A stretch of 64,000 nt of DNA from Hyphomicrobiales bacterium (GCA_027489535.1 JAIXZO010000003.1:1-64000), one strand, 5' to 3'. Shown: positions 27,678 through 36,692, counted from the first letter of the stretch. The notes: generated from the letters alone by a model not told the origin. A program made the numbers and translations.

Positions 27678-28463
27678 TCAGATGTTCTGGGTCAGGAAGC
27701 GCATCATGCCGTCGACCGACGAGATCGCCTTCGAGTTGACCTCGTAGGCGCGCTGCGTCTCGATCATGTTCACGAGCTCTTCGACGACGTTGACGTTGGA
27801 TGATTCCAGCGAGCCCTGAAGCAGCTTGCCGATGCCGTTGGTGCTGGGAGCGCCGATGGTCGCGTCGCCGGACGCGGGCGTCGCGAGGGCGAAGGACTCG
27901 CCCATCGGCTTCAGGCCCGCCGGGTTGGCGAAGGTCGCCAGTTCGATCGTGCCCGCCTGCTCGAGCGCGGTCTGCCCGGGGATGGCGACCGAAACGATGC
28001 CGTCGTTGCCGACCGTGATCGAAGTGGCGTTCGCGGGAATGGTGATCGCCGGCTCGAGGGGATAACCGTTCGCGGTGACGATCTGGCCGGTCGAGTTGCG
28101 CGAGAAGTTGCCCGCCCGCGTGTAGCCCACCTGCCCGTTCGGCATCAGCACCTGAAAGAAGCCGGGGCCGTCGACGGTGAGGTCGAGCGAGTTGTCCGTG
28201 TTGATGATGTTGCCCTGCGTGTAGAGCTTTTCCGAGGACACGATGCGCACGCCGGTGCCGACCGCGAGGCCGGTGGGGAGCTGCGTGTTCTGGGACGTCT
28301 GCGCGCCGACCTCTCGGGTGTTCTGATAGAGCAGCGTCTCGAAATTGGCGCGGTCGCGCTTGAAGCCGACGGTGTTCACGTTGGCCAAGTTGTTCGAGAT
28401 CACGCTCATGCGCGTTTGCTGCGCGTTCAAGCCGGTCTTCGCTACGTGCAGTGCGTCGCTCAT
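27678..28463 (-). CDS. flgG: Distal rod protein FlgG
   Basis: A 261-residue axial protein. N-terminal TGLNAQQTRMSVISNNLANVNTVGFKRDRANFE and C-terminal SNVNVVEELVNMIETQRAYEVNSKAI are the standard rod/hook D0 motifs, and the length and the YTQGNIINTDNSLDLTVDGPGFFQV stretch are specific to FlgG. It forms the distal rod through the P and L rings. It is the second gene of the flgF operon, 37 nt after flgF. Confidence 0.96.
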   Translation of the reverse strand: MSDALHVAKTGLNAQQTRMSVISNNLANVNTVGFKRDRANFETLLYQNTREVGAQTSQNTQLPTGLAVGTGVRIVSSEKLYTQGNIINTDNSLDLTVDGPGFFQVLMPNGQVGYTRAGNFSRNSTGQIVTANGYPLEPAITIPANATSITVGNDGIVSVAIPGQTALEQAGTIELATFANPAGLKPMGESFALATPASGDATIGAPSTNGIGKLLQGSLESSNVNVVEELVNMIETQRAYEVNSKAISSVDGMMRFLTQNI

Positions 28464-28500
28464 GGCGTATCCACCCTCTGTCGGTATATCGACGGTCGCA

Positions 28501-29250
28501 TCAGCGATCCGTCCGCATCAATCGAGCCGTCTCGGAGTCGAGGTCCTTCGCCATCGTGATGAGTTTCACCTTCATCTCGTAAGCGCGGGAGATTTCGATC
28601 ATTTCGACCATGGATTCGATCGAATTGACGTTGCTCGACTCCAGGAACCCTGACGAAAGGCCGACATTCGCGTCGGCCGGCGGGATCACCCCGCTCTCGG
28701 GACGGAGGAACCCGTCCAATCCCTTTACAATTTCCGTGCCGGCCAAGGAGACCATTCGAACGCGCCCCACCGCCACGGCCGCCGCGCCCTGTTCGCCGCC
28801 TACGGGGGCGATCGAAATCGTCCCGTCCCGCGCCACTTCGATGCGCTCGTAGGGCGGGACCGTGATCGGCCCGGCATCGCCCATGATGAGAACGTTCTCG
28901 CCGTTGCGGAGCAGCCGGTCCTGCCCGACGGTGAAGTCGCCGCGGCGCGTCAGCACCTCGTCGCCGTTCAGGGCGCGGGCAGCGATGAAGCCGGGGCCGT
29001 CGACGGCGGTGTCGAGCGCGCGATCGGTCGGGATCAGCGTCGCAGGCGTCGTGTCGACCACGTTCTTGCCGCGACCGGCGAAGACGCGGTCTTCGAGCCC
29101 GTCATGCTTGAGATAGAACGACGTCATCGTGCTTCCGACGTCGCGTCGGAAACCGATCGTGTTTTGGTTCGCCAAGTTCGATGCGATGATGCGCTGGTTG
29201 TCGGCCAGCAACCGCATCGAATTCAGGGCGACCTGAGCCATCCTGTCCAT
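28501..29250 (-). CDS. flgF: Proximal rod protein FlgF
   Basis: A 249-residue rod protein. N-terminal SMRLLADNQRIIASNLANQNTIGFRRD and C-terminal SSNVNSIESMVEMIEISRAYEMKVKLI fit FlgF. The start was set at ATG 29250, with AGGAGT seven bases upstream; the open frame extends eight more codons without one. It is the first gene of the flgFGHIJKL operon, behind a probable RpoN promoter and downstream of the flgE terminator. Confidence 0.93.
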   Translation of the reverse strand: MDRMAQVALNSMRLLADNQRIIASNLANQNTIGFRRDVGSTMTSFYLKHDGLEDRVFAGRGKNVVDTTPATLIPTDRALDTAVDGPGFIAARALNGDEVLTRRGDFTVGQDRLLRNGENVLIMGDAGPITVPPYERIEVARDGTISIAPVGGEQGAAAVAVGRVRMVSLAGTEIVKGLDGFLRPESGVIPPADANVGLSSGFLESSNVNSIESMVEMIEISRAYEMKVKLITMAKDLDSETARLMRTDR

Positions 29251-29311
29251 CGGGTACTCCTGTCGGGAATCCAACGTTTCCTAGGCGGGAACGCGGATCC
29301 GCAAGGTACCT

Positions 29312-29327
29312 TTCAAGTTCCGTGCCG
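29312..29327 (-). promoter_or_regulatory. Probable RpoN promoter of the flgF operon
   Basis: Minus strand CGGCAC-GGAAC-TTGAA: a perfect -24 element but A instead of C in the -12 GC, 62 nt ahead of flgF. Weaker than the other sites in the window. Confidence 0.55.
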
Positions 29328-29342
29328 GCCGGGTCCGCATAA

Positions 29343-29380
29343 GCGAAAGCCCCGAAGCCAAGGGCTTTCGGGGCTTTCGC
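29343..29380 (-). terminator. Strong hairpin after flgE
   Basis: An 11-bp perfect stem (29343-29353 with 29370-29380) with further inner pairing, between the flgE stop and the flgF promoter. Only short T runs follow, so termination rather than mere folding is inferred. Confidence 0.6.
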
Positions 29381-29446
29381 CGGCGCATCGGAAAGGTAGA
29401 CCGCAGGCCACGGGACGGTAGCCCCGACGCGGTCGGATCAGCGGGA

Positions 29447-32400
29447 TCAGCCGCGGATCTGAATGATCGTATTCGTCAGCGTGGTCGTGGTTTCGATCGC
29501 CTTCGCATTCGCCTGGAAGTTTCTCTGGGCGGTGATGAGGTTCACGAGCTCCTCGGTGATGTCCACGTTCGAACGTTCCAGCGAACCCGACTGGATCGTG
29601 CCGAAGCCGTCGGAACCCGGTTCGCCGAGCAGCGGATCGCCCGAGACCGACGTCGCCACATAGTTCGCGTTGCCGACCTGCTTGAGGCCGTTCGGGTTGG
29701 CGAAGTTCGACAAGATGATCTTGCCGAGCGCTTGCGTGCGGCCGTTGGTGTAGTTGGCGCGCACGGTGCCGGAGGCGTCGATGTCCAGACCGTCGAGGCG
29801 GCCGGACGGATATCCGTCCTGCTCCAGCGAGAGCACCGAGAACGGCTGCGAGTACTGGGTCGAGAACTTGCCGTAGTCGATGGTCAGCCGGATCAAGTCC
29901 GAACCGTTGGACGGGTCGAAGGGCGAGTAGATCACGCCTTCCTTCGGCGAGATGAGCTTGCCGAAGGTATCGAAGGTCAGCTCGCCTTGGTCGAGATAGA
30001 GCGGGAACCAGTTCTGCTGCTTCGTGGGCTTCTGCGTGACGATTTCACCGTTCTCGTCGATGTAGAGCAGGTTGCCTTCGGCGTCGGTGGCCTGTTCGAG
30101 ATTGGTGATGATCGGCACCTGACCACGCGTCTGCACGACGTCGCGCAAACCGAAATTCGGGTGACCCACCACGTTGATCTGCGAGGAGCTGCCGGTCGTG
30201 CCGGACGTGAAGACGAGGCGGTTGTTGTCCGGATCGAACTTCACCGTCACGCCGCTGACCGTACGTCCCGTCGCCGGGTCCTCGATCTGGTTGACGCGTT
30301 CCTGAATGGCGGCGGCGAAAGTTTCGCCGGTATAGGCGCGGACGGGAAGCGCGATGGTGCCGACGATGCCGTCGACGGTGAAGGTCATGATGTTTTCACC
30401 GAGCGTCTCGTTCAGCACGAAGGTCTGGTTCAGCGGCACGATGGCGCGGTTGCCCACCGCCATGGCGGACGTGGACGCGAGTCCCTTGCCCGAAACGGTA
30501 TTGACCACAAGGCCGGAGCCGATGCCGAGAAGGTAGTTCGTGCCGCCCAAGAACGGGGCGTCATCGTCCGTGCCGAGGACCGCGGTGCCGAGTTCCAGCC
30601 CGGCGACGCTGCCGGTCTTCGAGTCGCCGGTCACCGCCTCGCTGCTGAGGATGGTTCCGTCGACGCGGAAGGTCGAGGTGAAGCGGGAGCCGTCCGCGAA
30701 ACCCTTCAGCAGGAGTCGCCCCGAACTCGCGGTCAGAGCGAAAGCTTCGGTACCCTCGGCGAGATCTTCGATTTCGCCGCCGTCGGAACTGAATGCGGCG
30801 GCTACTGCGGTCGCGAGAGCCGCGCCGGCCAGGGCAGTGGTGCCGGAATTGGTATAGGTGAAGCTCTTTCCGCGGATTTCGACGGTGAGCGTCTTGTTGG
30901 CGGCCAGAGACACGGACGTGAGGTCGAAGCTGTCGACCTGCGCGACGGGCTCGTCGGTCAGCTGAGCACGGCCCACGCGGATCTTGCTGTCTTCGCCGGT
31001 CTTGCCGGAGACGAAGCTGAACTGGCGCGAGTCCTTGTTGTAGGCGACCGAGATGCCGAAGCGGTGATCGAGCGGGTCGAGAATGTACTCGCCGTCCGGC
31101 ACGAGATCGTTGCCCACCCACTGCGTTCCCGCGCGGATCAGCGTGTCGGTGCTGACCGCCTTCAGCGGCACGCCGATGCTGGAGCCGGTGACGGGCTCGT
31201 TGGGAACGAAGACCTGGAAGCTGTTGAAGCGGGCCGGGAGTTCGTTCGCGCTCGGGCCGATCTGGTTGCGGTTGGCGCTGAAGGTCAACGCACGATTGGC
31301 CACGTCATAACCGACCGTGATCGGCCAGGTGGTCGGGTCGTCGTTGTCGACCCAGGTGTCGCCGGCCTTGCCGAGGTCGGCATAGCGAAGGTTCATCTGC
31401 TCGTTCAGCTTGGTCTGCACGAGCTTGATGAGTTCGGATCGGGTAAGCTGGAGGTCACGGTTGGGGGCGACGGCGCCCGATCCGTCGACTGCGGTGCCGA
31501 CCGCGCCGGCCGAGCCCAACAGATCGATCTCGATCGGCTCGTCGAGGCCCTGCGGATTGCCGTCCTCGTCGAGCTTGAACAGGTCGAGACGAACGATGTC
31601 GTTGCCGGGCACGACCGTGGCCGTCGCACCGGTCCCGCGGACATAGGTGTCCGTGATCTTCACGTATTTGTCGTCGCCGAAGGCCTCGTTGACCGCGCGG
31701 GTCATCTCGGCGGCCAGCTCGGTACCGGTATATTTTCCGGCCTTGATGCTGATGGTGACGGGCTCGGAGCCGTCCACCGCGATGGTGAACATGTCGTTGC
31801 CCCAGAAGGGCGGGTTCGAGTCCGGCGTCTCGCCGGCCGCGAGCTGACCTTCCTTGGTTTCGGCCCAACGCGCCGAGTCCGTGATGATTTCGACCTTGTT
31901 GCTGTCCGTGTCGCCGAAGTCGAAGCCGATGTTCTTCATCATCGAGCCGACCACGGCGGACGGCGAGGAAGGTTCCTTCGTGTCCTGCTGGTCGAGCTTG
32001 TAGAGCGGATGCGCCGCGCCCGTCTGGAACGCGGAGTCGATGGACTGCGGATCCGACGTCACTTGGCCGAACTTGTTGATGTAAAGCGTGCTGCCCTGCT
32101 CGTCCTTGGCCGCGATGAGCGCCGGATCAAGCTGCTTGTCGCCCACGTAAACGTAGGTCTGCCACTTGTTGGTCGGCGAGGTCTCGGTCGCGTTGCTCGT
32201 CTTCACGTAATAGATCGTGGCGATGGTCGGGTTGCCGAGCGAGTCGTAAATCGTGATCGAGGTCGAGCGGTTGAAGGTCGCGGCGTCATCCTTGTTGAAG
32301 CTGTAGGGATTGGTCGCGGTGTATTTCGCGTTCTTCGGAATGATCTCCGCGTCCGCAGGCAGGTTCAGACCCAGTTCGATCTTCGTCGTCGCTTCCGGCA

Positions 32401-32863
32401 GGCCGGAGTTCACGGGCAGCTGAAGATTGCGGGCGCTGTCGATGCCCGTCGCGATCACCGAGCCGTCGTCGTTGACCGGGAAGACCTGCATGTACTGCCC
32501 CTTCGAGTCGACGACGTATCGGTCGTTGTTGACGCTGAAGGAGCCGTTGCGGGTGTAGACGGTCTGGCTGGACGTGAGGCTCGGCTTCATCGCGAAGAAG
32601 CCCTGGCCGGTAATCGCCAAGTCGAGCGCGTTCAGCGAGGCTTGGATGTTGCCCTGCGTGAACTGCTGCTTCACGGACTTGAGAATGGTACCCGAACCGA
32701 TCGCGCTGCCGGCGTTCTGCAACGGCGAAGTGGCGAAGATGTCGCCGAACTCGGCACGGGCGCGTTTGAAGCCCGTGGTGCCGACGTTCGCGACGTTGTT
32801 CGAGATGGTGGCGATGTCGGCCTGCGCGCCGTTGAGGCCGGTCAGTGAGGTATAGAAGGACAT
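29447..32863 (-). CDS. flgE: Flagellar hook protein FlgE, very long
   Basis: An 1138-residue hook subunit, against about 400-600 in most bacteria. N-terminal SFYTSLTGLNGAQADIATISNNVANVGTTGFKRARAEF and C-terminal NVDITEELVNLITAQRNFQANAKAIETTTTL are unmistakable; the terminal hook core is followed by long beta-rich inserts (about residues 130-950) that would thicken the hook surface. No stop or frameshift interrupts it. AAGGA stands before ATG 32863. It follows flgD by 36 nt in the flgBCDE operon. The hook is the flexible joint between rod and filament. Confidence 0.96.
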   Translation of the reverse strand: MSFYTSLTGLNGAQADIATISNNVANVGTTGFKRARAEFGDIFATSPLQNAGSAIGSGTILKSVKQQFTQGNIQASLNALDLAITGQGFFAMKPSLTSSQTVYTRNGSFSVNNDRYVVDSKGQYMQVFPVNDDGSVIATGIDSARNLQLPVNSGLPEATTKIELGLNLPADAEIIPKNAKYTATNPYSFNKDDAATFNRSTSITIYDSLGNPTIATIYYVKTSNATETSPTNKWQTYVYVGDKQLDPALIAAKDEQGSTLYINKFGQVTSDPQSIDSAFQTGAAHPLYKLDQQDTKEPSSPSAVVGSMMKNIGFDFGDTDSNKVEIITDSARWAETKEGQLAAGETPDSNPPFWGNDMFTIAVDGSEPVTISIKAGKYTGTELAAEMTRAVNEAFGDDKYVKITDTYVRGTGATATVVPGNDIVRLDLFKLDEDGNPQGLDEPIEIDLLGSAGAVGTAVDGSGAVAPNRDLQLTRSELIKLVQTKLNEQMNLRYADLGKAGDTWVDNDDPTTWPITVGYDVANRALTFSANRNQIGPSANELPARFNSFQVFVPNEPVTGSSIGVPLKAVSTDTLIRAGTQWVGNDLVPDGEYILDPLDHRFGISVAYNKDSRQFSFVSGKTGEDSKIRVGRAQLTDEPVAQVDSFDLTSVSLAANKTLTVEIRGKSFTYTNSGTTALAGAALATAVAAAFSSDGGEIEDLAEGTEAFALTASSGRLLLKGFADGSRFTSTFRVDGTILSSEAVTGDSKTGSVAGLELGTAVLGTDDDAPFLGGTNYLLGIGSGLVVNTVSGKGLASTSAMAVGNRAIVPLNQTFVLNETLGENIMTFTVDGIVGTIALPVRAYTGETFAAAIQERVNQIEDPATGRTVSGVTVKFDPDNNRLVFTSGTTGSSSQINVVGHPNFGLRDVVQTRGQVPIITNLEQATDAEGNLLYIDENGEIVTQKPTKQQNWFPLYLDQGELTFDTFGKLISPKEGVIYSPFDPSNGSDLIRLTIDYGKFSTQYSQPFSVLSLEQDGYPSGRLDGLDIDASGTVRANYTNGRTQALGKIILSNFANPNGLKQVGNANYVATSVSGDPLLGEPGSDGFGTIQSGSLERSNVDITEELVNLITAQRNFQANAKAIETTTTLTNTIIQIRG

Positions 32864-32899
32864 GGTCTTGCTCGCTTGACTGGGTGTTGGGCCGAAGGC

Positions 32900-33601
32900 T
32901 CAGTATTTGATGCTCTTGATGTCGCCGAACTTCACCGTGCCGGCACCGCCGACCGTGAAGGTCATTTCGTCGAGGCTCGACGCGACCTTGGCTTCCGTGA
33001 TCGGTCCGTAGACGTCGACCGCCGCCGCGCTCGACGTGCCGCCCTGCTTCATCGTGGCCGTGACGACGTAACGCTGCTTGCCGACCGTCGCGCCCTTCTC
33101 GTCCTTGCCGTCCCACGAGAAGCCTACGAGGCCCGCGGCGTTGGGGCCGAGTTCCATCGTCTTCACGAGGGCGCCCTGCTCGGTCGAGATGTTGACGGTG
33201 ACCCCGGTCGCGGATTTTTCGAGATCGATCGCGCCGCTGATCGCACCGGCTTCGTCGGCCAGCGCGGTATTGCCGGGCACGAGGACGGTGCGGCCGACGA
33301 AGGTGGCCGCCGTCGCGATGCGGTTCTGCGAAATCTCGGTCGCAACGCCCGACACCGTGGTGTTGAGCTGCTGGATGCCGGTCACCGTCGAGAACTGCGC
33401 CATCTGCGCGATCATCTGGTCGTTCGACTGCGGCGCGAACGGGTCCTGATTGGACAGCTGCGCCGTCATCAGCTTGAGGAAGTCTTCCTGACCCAAGGAG
33501 GACTTGGCCTTGGGCGCGTCGGTGCTCTGCTTCTTGACGCCGAGCTTGGACAGCAGGGAGTCGAGCGTCTGCTGCGAGTCGGTCTGGTTGACGGTAGCCA
33601 T
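32900..33601 (-). CDS. flgD: Hook capping/scaffold protein FlgD
   Basis: A 233-residue protein. The conserved N-terminal part LGQEDFLKLMTAQLSNQDPFAPQSNDQMIAQMAQFSTVTGIQQLN is diagnostic; the C-terminal half has the Ig-like fold segment FSWDGKDEKGATVGKQRYVV. It caps the growing hook and is released after completion. It lies 17 nt downstream of flgC. Confidence 0.96.
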   Translation of the reverse strand: MATVNQTDSQQTLDSLLSKLGVKKQSTDAPKAKSSLGQEDFLKLMTAQLSNQDPFAPQSNDQMIAQMAQFSTVTGIQQLNTTVSGVATEISQNRIATAATFVGRTVLVPGNTALADEAGAISGAIDLEKSATGVTVNISTEQGALVKTMELGPNAAGLVGFSWDGKDEKGATVGKQRYVVTATMKQGGTSSAAAVDVYGPITEAKVASSLDEMTFTVGGAGTVKFGDIKSIKY

Positions 33602-33618
33602 CGGTTCTACTCCGCGTC

Positions 33619-34032
33619 TTATTTACCGATGCTGATGGTCTTCAGCATCAGCGTCTTGGCAGTTGAAAGGACTTCGATGTTGTTCTGGTACTGACGAGAA
33701 GCTTCGAGCATGTCGACGAGCTCCTCGTTGCTGTCCACGTTCGACGCGAAGACGTATCCGTCCTTGTCGGCGAGCGGGTGATGGGGTTGGAAACGCTTCT
33801 CGGGCGCCGTCTGCGAACGCGCGATCGACACCGTATCGACGGTGGCCACGCCGTTGTTGTCGGCGGCCTTGGCATAGACCGTCTCGAACACCGGGCGCAT
33901 GGCGCGATAGGCTTCGTCCGGCGTTCCGGCGACGGTGCTCGCATTCGCGAGGTTCGACGCCACGGTGTTGAGGCGAACCTGCTGGGCGGCCATCGCACGG
34001 CCGGACACTTCGAAGATGTTGAGGGATTTCAT
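33619..34032 (-). CDS. flgC: Proximal rod protein FlgC
   Basis: A 137-residue rod protein with N-terminal FEVSGRAMAAQQVRLNTVASNLANASTVAGTPDEAYRAM and C-terminal SNEELVDMLEASRQYQNNIEVLSTAKTLMLKTISIG, both typical of FlgC. Its ATG (34032) overlaps the flgB TGA by one base (TGATG), so translation is coupled. It forms the proximal rod with FlgB and FlgF. Confidence 0.96.
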   Translation of the reverse strand: MKSLNIFEVSGRAMAAQQVRLNTVASNLANASTVAGTPDEAYRAMRPVFETVYAKAADNNGVATVDTVSIARSQTAPEKRFQPHHPLADKDGYVFASNVDSNEELVDMLEASRQYQNNIEVLSTAKTLMLKTISIGK

Positions 34033-34421
34033 CACTCGCCCCGCAATGCGCTGCGCAGACCGCGCATGCGGTCGGCCAGGAACTGAAGCGACATCTCGTA
34101 ACGGACGGCGTTCTCGGAGAACTGCACCTGCTCGACATGCAATTCGACGGTGTTGCCGTCGAGCGAGGGCGAAACCGGCAGTCGGTACAGCGCGTCGTTG
34201 CCGACGGCGGCGGTTCCGAGCGAGGCATGCTTGATGTTGGTGGTGGCGAGTTCGCCGCCGACGCCCACGGCCTGCTTGTATTCGGACGCGAAATCGATGT
34301 CGCGCGCCTTGAAGTTCGGCGTCGCCGCGTTGGCGATGTTGGAGCCGAGAATTTCCATGCGCTTGCCGCGCAGCGAGAGCGCTGCGGCCTGCGGCCTGAG
34401 GAAGTCGTCGAGAACGGTCAT
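34032..34421 (-). CDS. flgB: Proximal rod protein FlgB
   Basis: A 129-residue rod protein. RGKRMEILGSNIANAATPNFKARDIDF is the FlgB N-terminal signature; VQFSENAVRYEMSLQFLADRMRGLRSAL closes it. It is the first gene of flgBCDE, with an RpoN promoter 46 nt upstream. Confidence 0.96.
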   Translation of the reverse strand: MTVLDDFLRPQAAALSLRGKRMEILGSNIANAATPNFKARDIDFASEYKQAVGVGGELATTNIKHASLGTAAVGNDALYRLPVSPSLDGNTVELHVEQVQFSENAVRYEMSLQFLADRMRGLRSALRGE

Positions 34422-34466
34422 GGTGGCCTCGAGGGACGGGCGGAAACTGCTTTCCGTCCCTCATTC

Positions 34467-34482
34467 AGCAATTGTCGTGCCG
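34467..34482 (-). promoter_or_regulatory. RpoN promoter of flgBCDE
   Basis: Minus strand CGGCAC-GACAA-TTGCT with exact spacing. It lies between the second fliL stop and flgB. Confidence 0.85.
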
Positions 34483-34498
34483 GCTTTTCAGGCGCCGG

Positions 34499-35038
34499 TC
34501 ACTTCACCACGAAACTAGTGATAAGCACCTCATCGATAAGCTTTATTTTCTCGCGCTCGATGATGAAGGCATTCAGGACATCGGCAATCCGACCCGCGAT
34601 CATGGGCTGAGCGTCGGGCTTGGACGCGACCGCGTAGGTGAGTTCCGAGAGGGAGGCCAGAAGTTCGGCGCGCAGCGCCGTCTTGTGCGTGGTGAGTATT
34701 GCCTCCGCCTGCGGCCCGTAGCGCGTGCCGACGCTGACCTCGATCATGATGAAGCGGACGCTGCGGCCGAGATTGGAGACGAACTCCTCGCCGAGCGGGA
34801 TGTAGCGGTGCGCGACGGGGCTCGGGCCGGAAGGCGGCTGCACCTGCAATGTCGGCTTGGGCGGTCCTGCGGCGGCGATCGCGGCGGCGCGGCGCTGCTC
34901 GGCGATTTGGCGCAGTTTCGCTTCGTCGGAGCGCTTCTGCATGACGATTCCGGCGGCGATCCCGCCGGACAGCAAAGCGACGATGAGGATCGCGATGGCG
35001 AACGGGCCGGTCGCAAGCGCCTTGAGTTTGCCGATCAT
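34499..35038 (-). CDS. FliL-family protein, second copy
   Basis: A 179-residue inner-membrane protein. A single membrane segment (about residues 13-32, FAIAILIVALLSGGIAAGIV) is followed by a linker and a FliL-like periplasmic domain: RYIPLGEEFVSNLGRSVRFIMIEVSVGTRYG, an alternation of charged helix, and a C-terminal IKLIDEVLITSFVVK strand like FliL. FliL surrounds and supports the stator. The main fliL is at 54223-54828, so this is a paralogue. The start is ATG 35038, overlapping the stop of the preceding gene (TGATG). Confidence 0.75.
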   Translation of the reverse strand: MIGKLKALATGPFAIAILIVALLSGGIAAGIVMQKRSDEAKLRQIAEQRRAAAIAAAGPPKPTLQVQPPSGPSPVAHRYIPLGEEFVSNLGRSVRFIMIEVSVGTRYGPQAEAILTTHKTALRAELLASLSELTYAVASKPDAQPMIAGRIADVLNAFIIEREKIKLIDEVLITSFVVK

Positions 35039-35265
35039 CAGACCCAACCGCCGCCGCGCGGCGTCTTCTTGGCGTCGGCGCTCATGAACCCGCGGATCGC
35101 CTGAGCGAAGGCCGCCCCCTTGGCGCTCGTCGCGCGACGCTCGACCGCCTCGGCGCCGGTGCGACGCAGGACGATGTCGCCGGCGGAGTCGGGTTTTTCG
35201 ACGCGGTAATGGGGATAGCGTTCGACCAGCGCCTCGAGGGCTGCGACAAAATCTTCGCGGGTCAT
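35038..35265 (-). CDS. Small hypothetical protein, 75 aa
   Basis: Not recognised. A basic soluble protein of 75 residues (MTREDFVAALEALVERYPHY... ending GGGWV) with two predicted helices. It is supported by tight packing: 16 nt after the preceding gene and a TGATG overlap with the second fliL. It probably forms one transcript with both neighbours. A longer frame upstream is an Arg-rich shadow. Confidence 0.6.
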   Translation of the reverse strand: MTREDFVAALEALVERYPHYRVEKPDSAGDIVLRRTGAEAVERRATSAKGAAFAQAIRGFMSADAKKTPRGGGWV

Positions 35266-35281
35266 GACGTCGGCAGGCCTC

Positions 35282-35716
35282 TTACGCGAACACTTCGAAC
35301 TGTCGGCGGCGATCCGCCACCGATGTCGGCATGGCCGAAACGAAAGCGTAGCGCGTCGCCGCCTGATGATGAACATAAACCGGATCGAACGCGATCCGCG
35401 CATCCAGCCGGGATGCCGCGGGCACCGCATCCGAAGGCGCGCCGCGCGGATGATGCAGGACCATCGGTCCGTCCGGACCGCGCGGGCGATCTCCGCCCCA
35501 TGCAGGCAGTGCGGCAGGGCGGGCTCGGAACTGAGCGAAGGCATCGGCGGTTTCGGGCGCCGCACCGTCCGCGGAGCGTTCCGGCTCTTCCGTTCCGGGA
35601 ACCGGACGCGCCGTTTCCGCCCTCGCGGCGAGGGACAATCCCCGCCTTTGGGCGCCGGCGTCGAACGGCGAGCCGACCACGGGCGGGCGGCTCGGATCCG
35701 CGGACGTGAAGACCAT
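35282..35716 (-). CDS. Hypothetical protein, 144 aa
   Basis: Not recognised. The first half is Pro/Ala/Arg-rich and probably disordered; the second half (about 95-144, DARIAFDPVYVHHQAATRYAFVSAM...) looks folded. ATG 35716 follows GAGGA at good distance. It leads a three-gene set with the 75-aa gene and the second fliL. It is soluble, with no signal peptide. Composition is between coding and low-complexity, so certainty is moderate. Confidence 0.55.
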   Translation of the reverse strand: MVFTSADPSRPPVVGSPFDAGAQRRGLSLAARAETARPVPGTEEPERSADGAAPETADAFAQFRARPAALPAWGGDRPRGPDGPMVLHHPRGAPSDAVPAASRLDARIAFDPVYVHHQAATRYAFVSAMPTSVADRRRQFEVFA

Positions 35717-35834
35717 GGAGATCCTCGATTTCGGACGGCAAGCATCTCATCGCGCGATGCGACGGAATCATTACCCGAAATCGAGTGGAAAGTCGAAGTC
35801 GATCGATATTGCGTCTCGACGACTTGGGCCGTTT

Positions 35835-36659
35835 TCAGCGGATCAAAGTTTCCGTCGCCGACCGCAGCATGTCCGAGGCCGTCTGCATGGCGCGGGCATT
35901 GCCGTTATAGGCCTGTTGCGCGCGAACCATGCCCAACAACTCGGTCGTGATGTCGACGTTGGCTGCCTCCAAGGCGCCCTGCCGGATGTTGCCCATCCCG
36001 TCCTTTGTGGGGGCTCCGAAGCGGGGAGCGCCCGAAGAGACGGTTTCCACCACCTTGCTGCCGCCCGTGCTCCTCAAGCCTCCGTCGTTGCGGAAGTCGG
36101 CCATCGCCACGGTACCGACCGGGATGTTTTTGCCGTTCGGCGTGGTCACCTGAATGCGGCCGGCCGAGTCGATGGAAAGGCCTGCGACGGCCGCCGGGTT
36201 GTTGCCCACCGCGGCGAGTACGTTGAGCGGCTGCGGATCGCCGCCGATCATGTTGCCCTGCAGGGTCTTGTAGCCGAGCAGAGGATTTCCGGCCTGATCG
36301 ACGAGGCGACCGGCCGCGTCCATCGAGAGGCGTCCGGCGCGCGAAAAGCTCATCGAGCCCTCGCCGTTTTCACTCTTGGCGCTGCCGAAAGCGAAGTAGC
36401 CGCCGCCTTCGATGGCGATGTCGAGGCTGCCCGAGGTCTCCGTCAAGGATCCCTGGCTGTTGCTGCGGCGCACGTCCACCGTCAGCGCACCCCGCCCGGG
36501 CTCGATGCCAGGCCGATTGGCGCCTTCGCCGGGGATCAACTCCTGGAACTGCGCGGTCGACCGTTTGAAGCCTACCGTGCTGGCGTTGGACAGGTTGTTC
36601 GAAATGACGTTGAGGTCTTTCGAGGCGGCCATCAGGCCGGTGAGGGAGGTCTTCATCAT
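35835..36659 (-). CDS. Additional hook/rod-type axial protein (FlgE/FlgF-like)
   Basis: A 274-residue axial protein: N-terminal SLTGLMAASKDLNVISNNLSNASTVGFKRSTAQFQELI resembles FlgE, and the C-terminus NVDITTELLGMVRAQQAYNGNARAMQT resembles FlgE/FlgG, but the total length is that of FlgF or FlgG. All normal axial genes (flgB, C, E, F, G) are present elsewhere, so this is an extra paralogue. It has its own RpoN promoter and stands alone. It could be an alternative hook segment, a truncated hook or a rod-hook adapter (inference). Confidence 0.85.
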   Translation of the reverse strand: MMKTSLTGLMAASKDLNVISNNLSNASTVGFKRSTAQFQELIPGEGANRPGIEPGRGALTVDVRRSNSQGSLTETSGSLDIAIEGGGYFAFGSAKSENGEGSMSFSRAGRLSMDAAGRLVDQAGNPLLGYKTLQGNMIGGDPQPLNVLAAVGNNPAAVAGLSIDSAGRIQVTTPNGKNIPVGTVAMADFRNDGGLRSTGGSKVVETVSSGAPRFGAPTKDGMGNIRQGALEAANVDITTELLGMVRAQQAYNGNARAMQTASDMLRSATETLIR

Positions 36660-36692
36660 GGCTGTGCGCCCCTTCAGGTTCGGAGCAGATGC

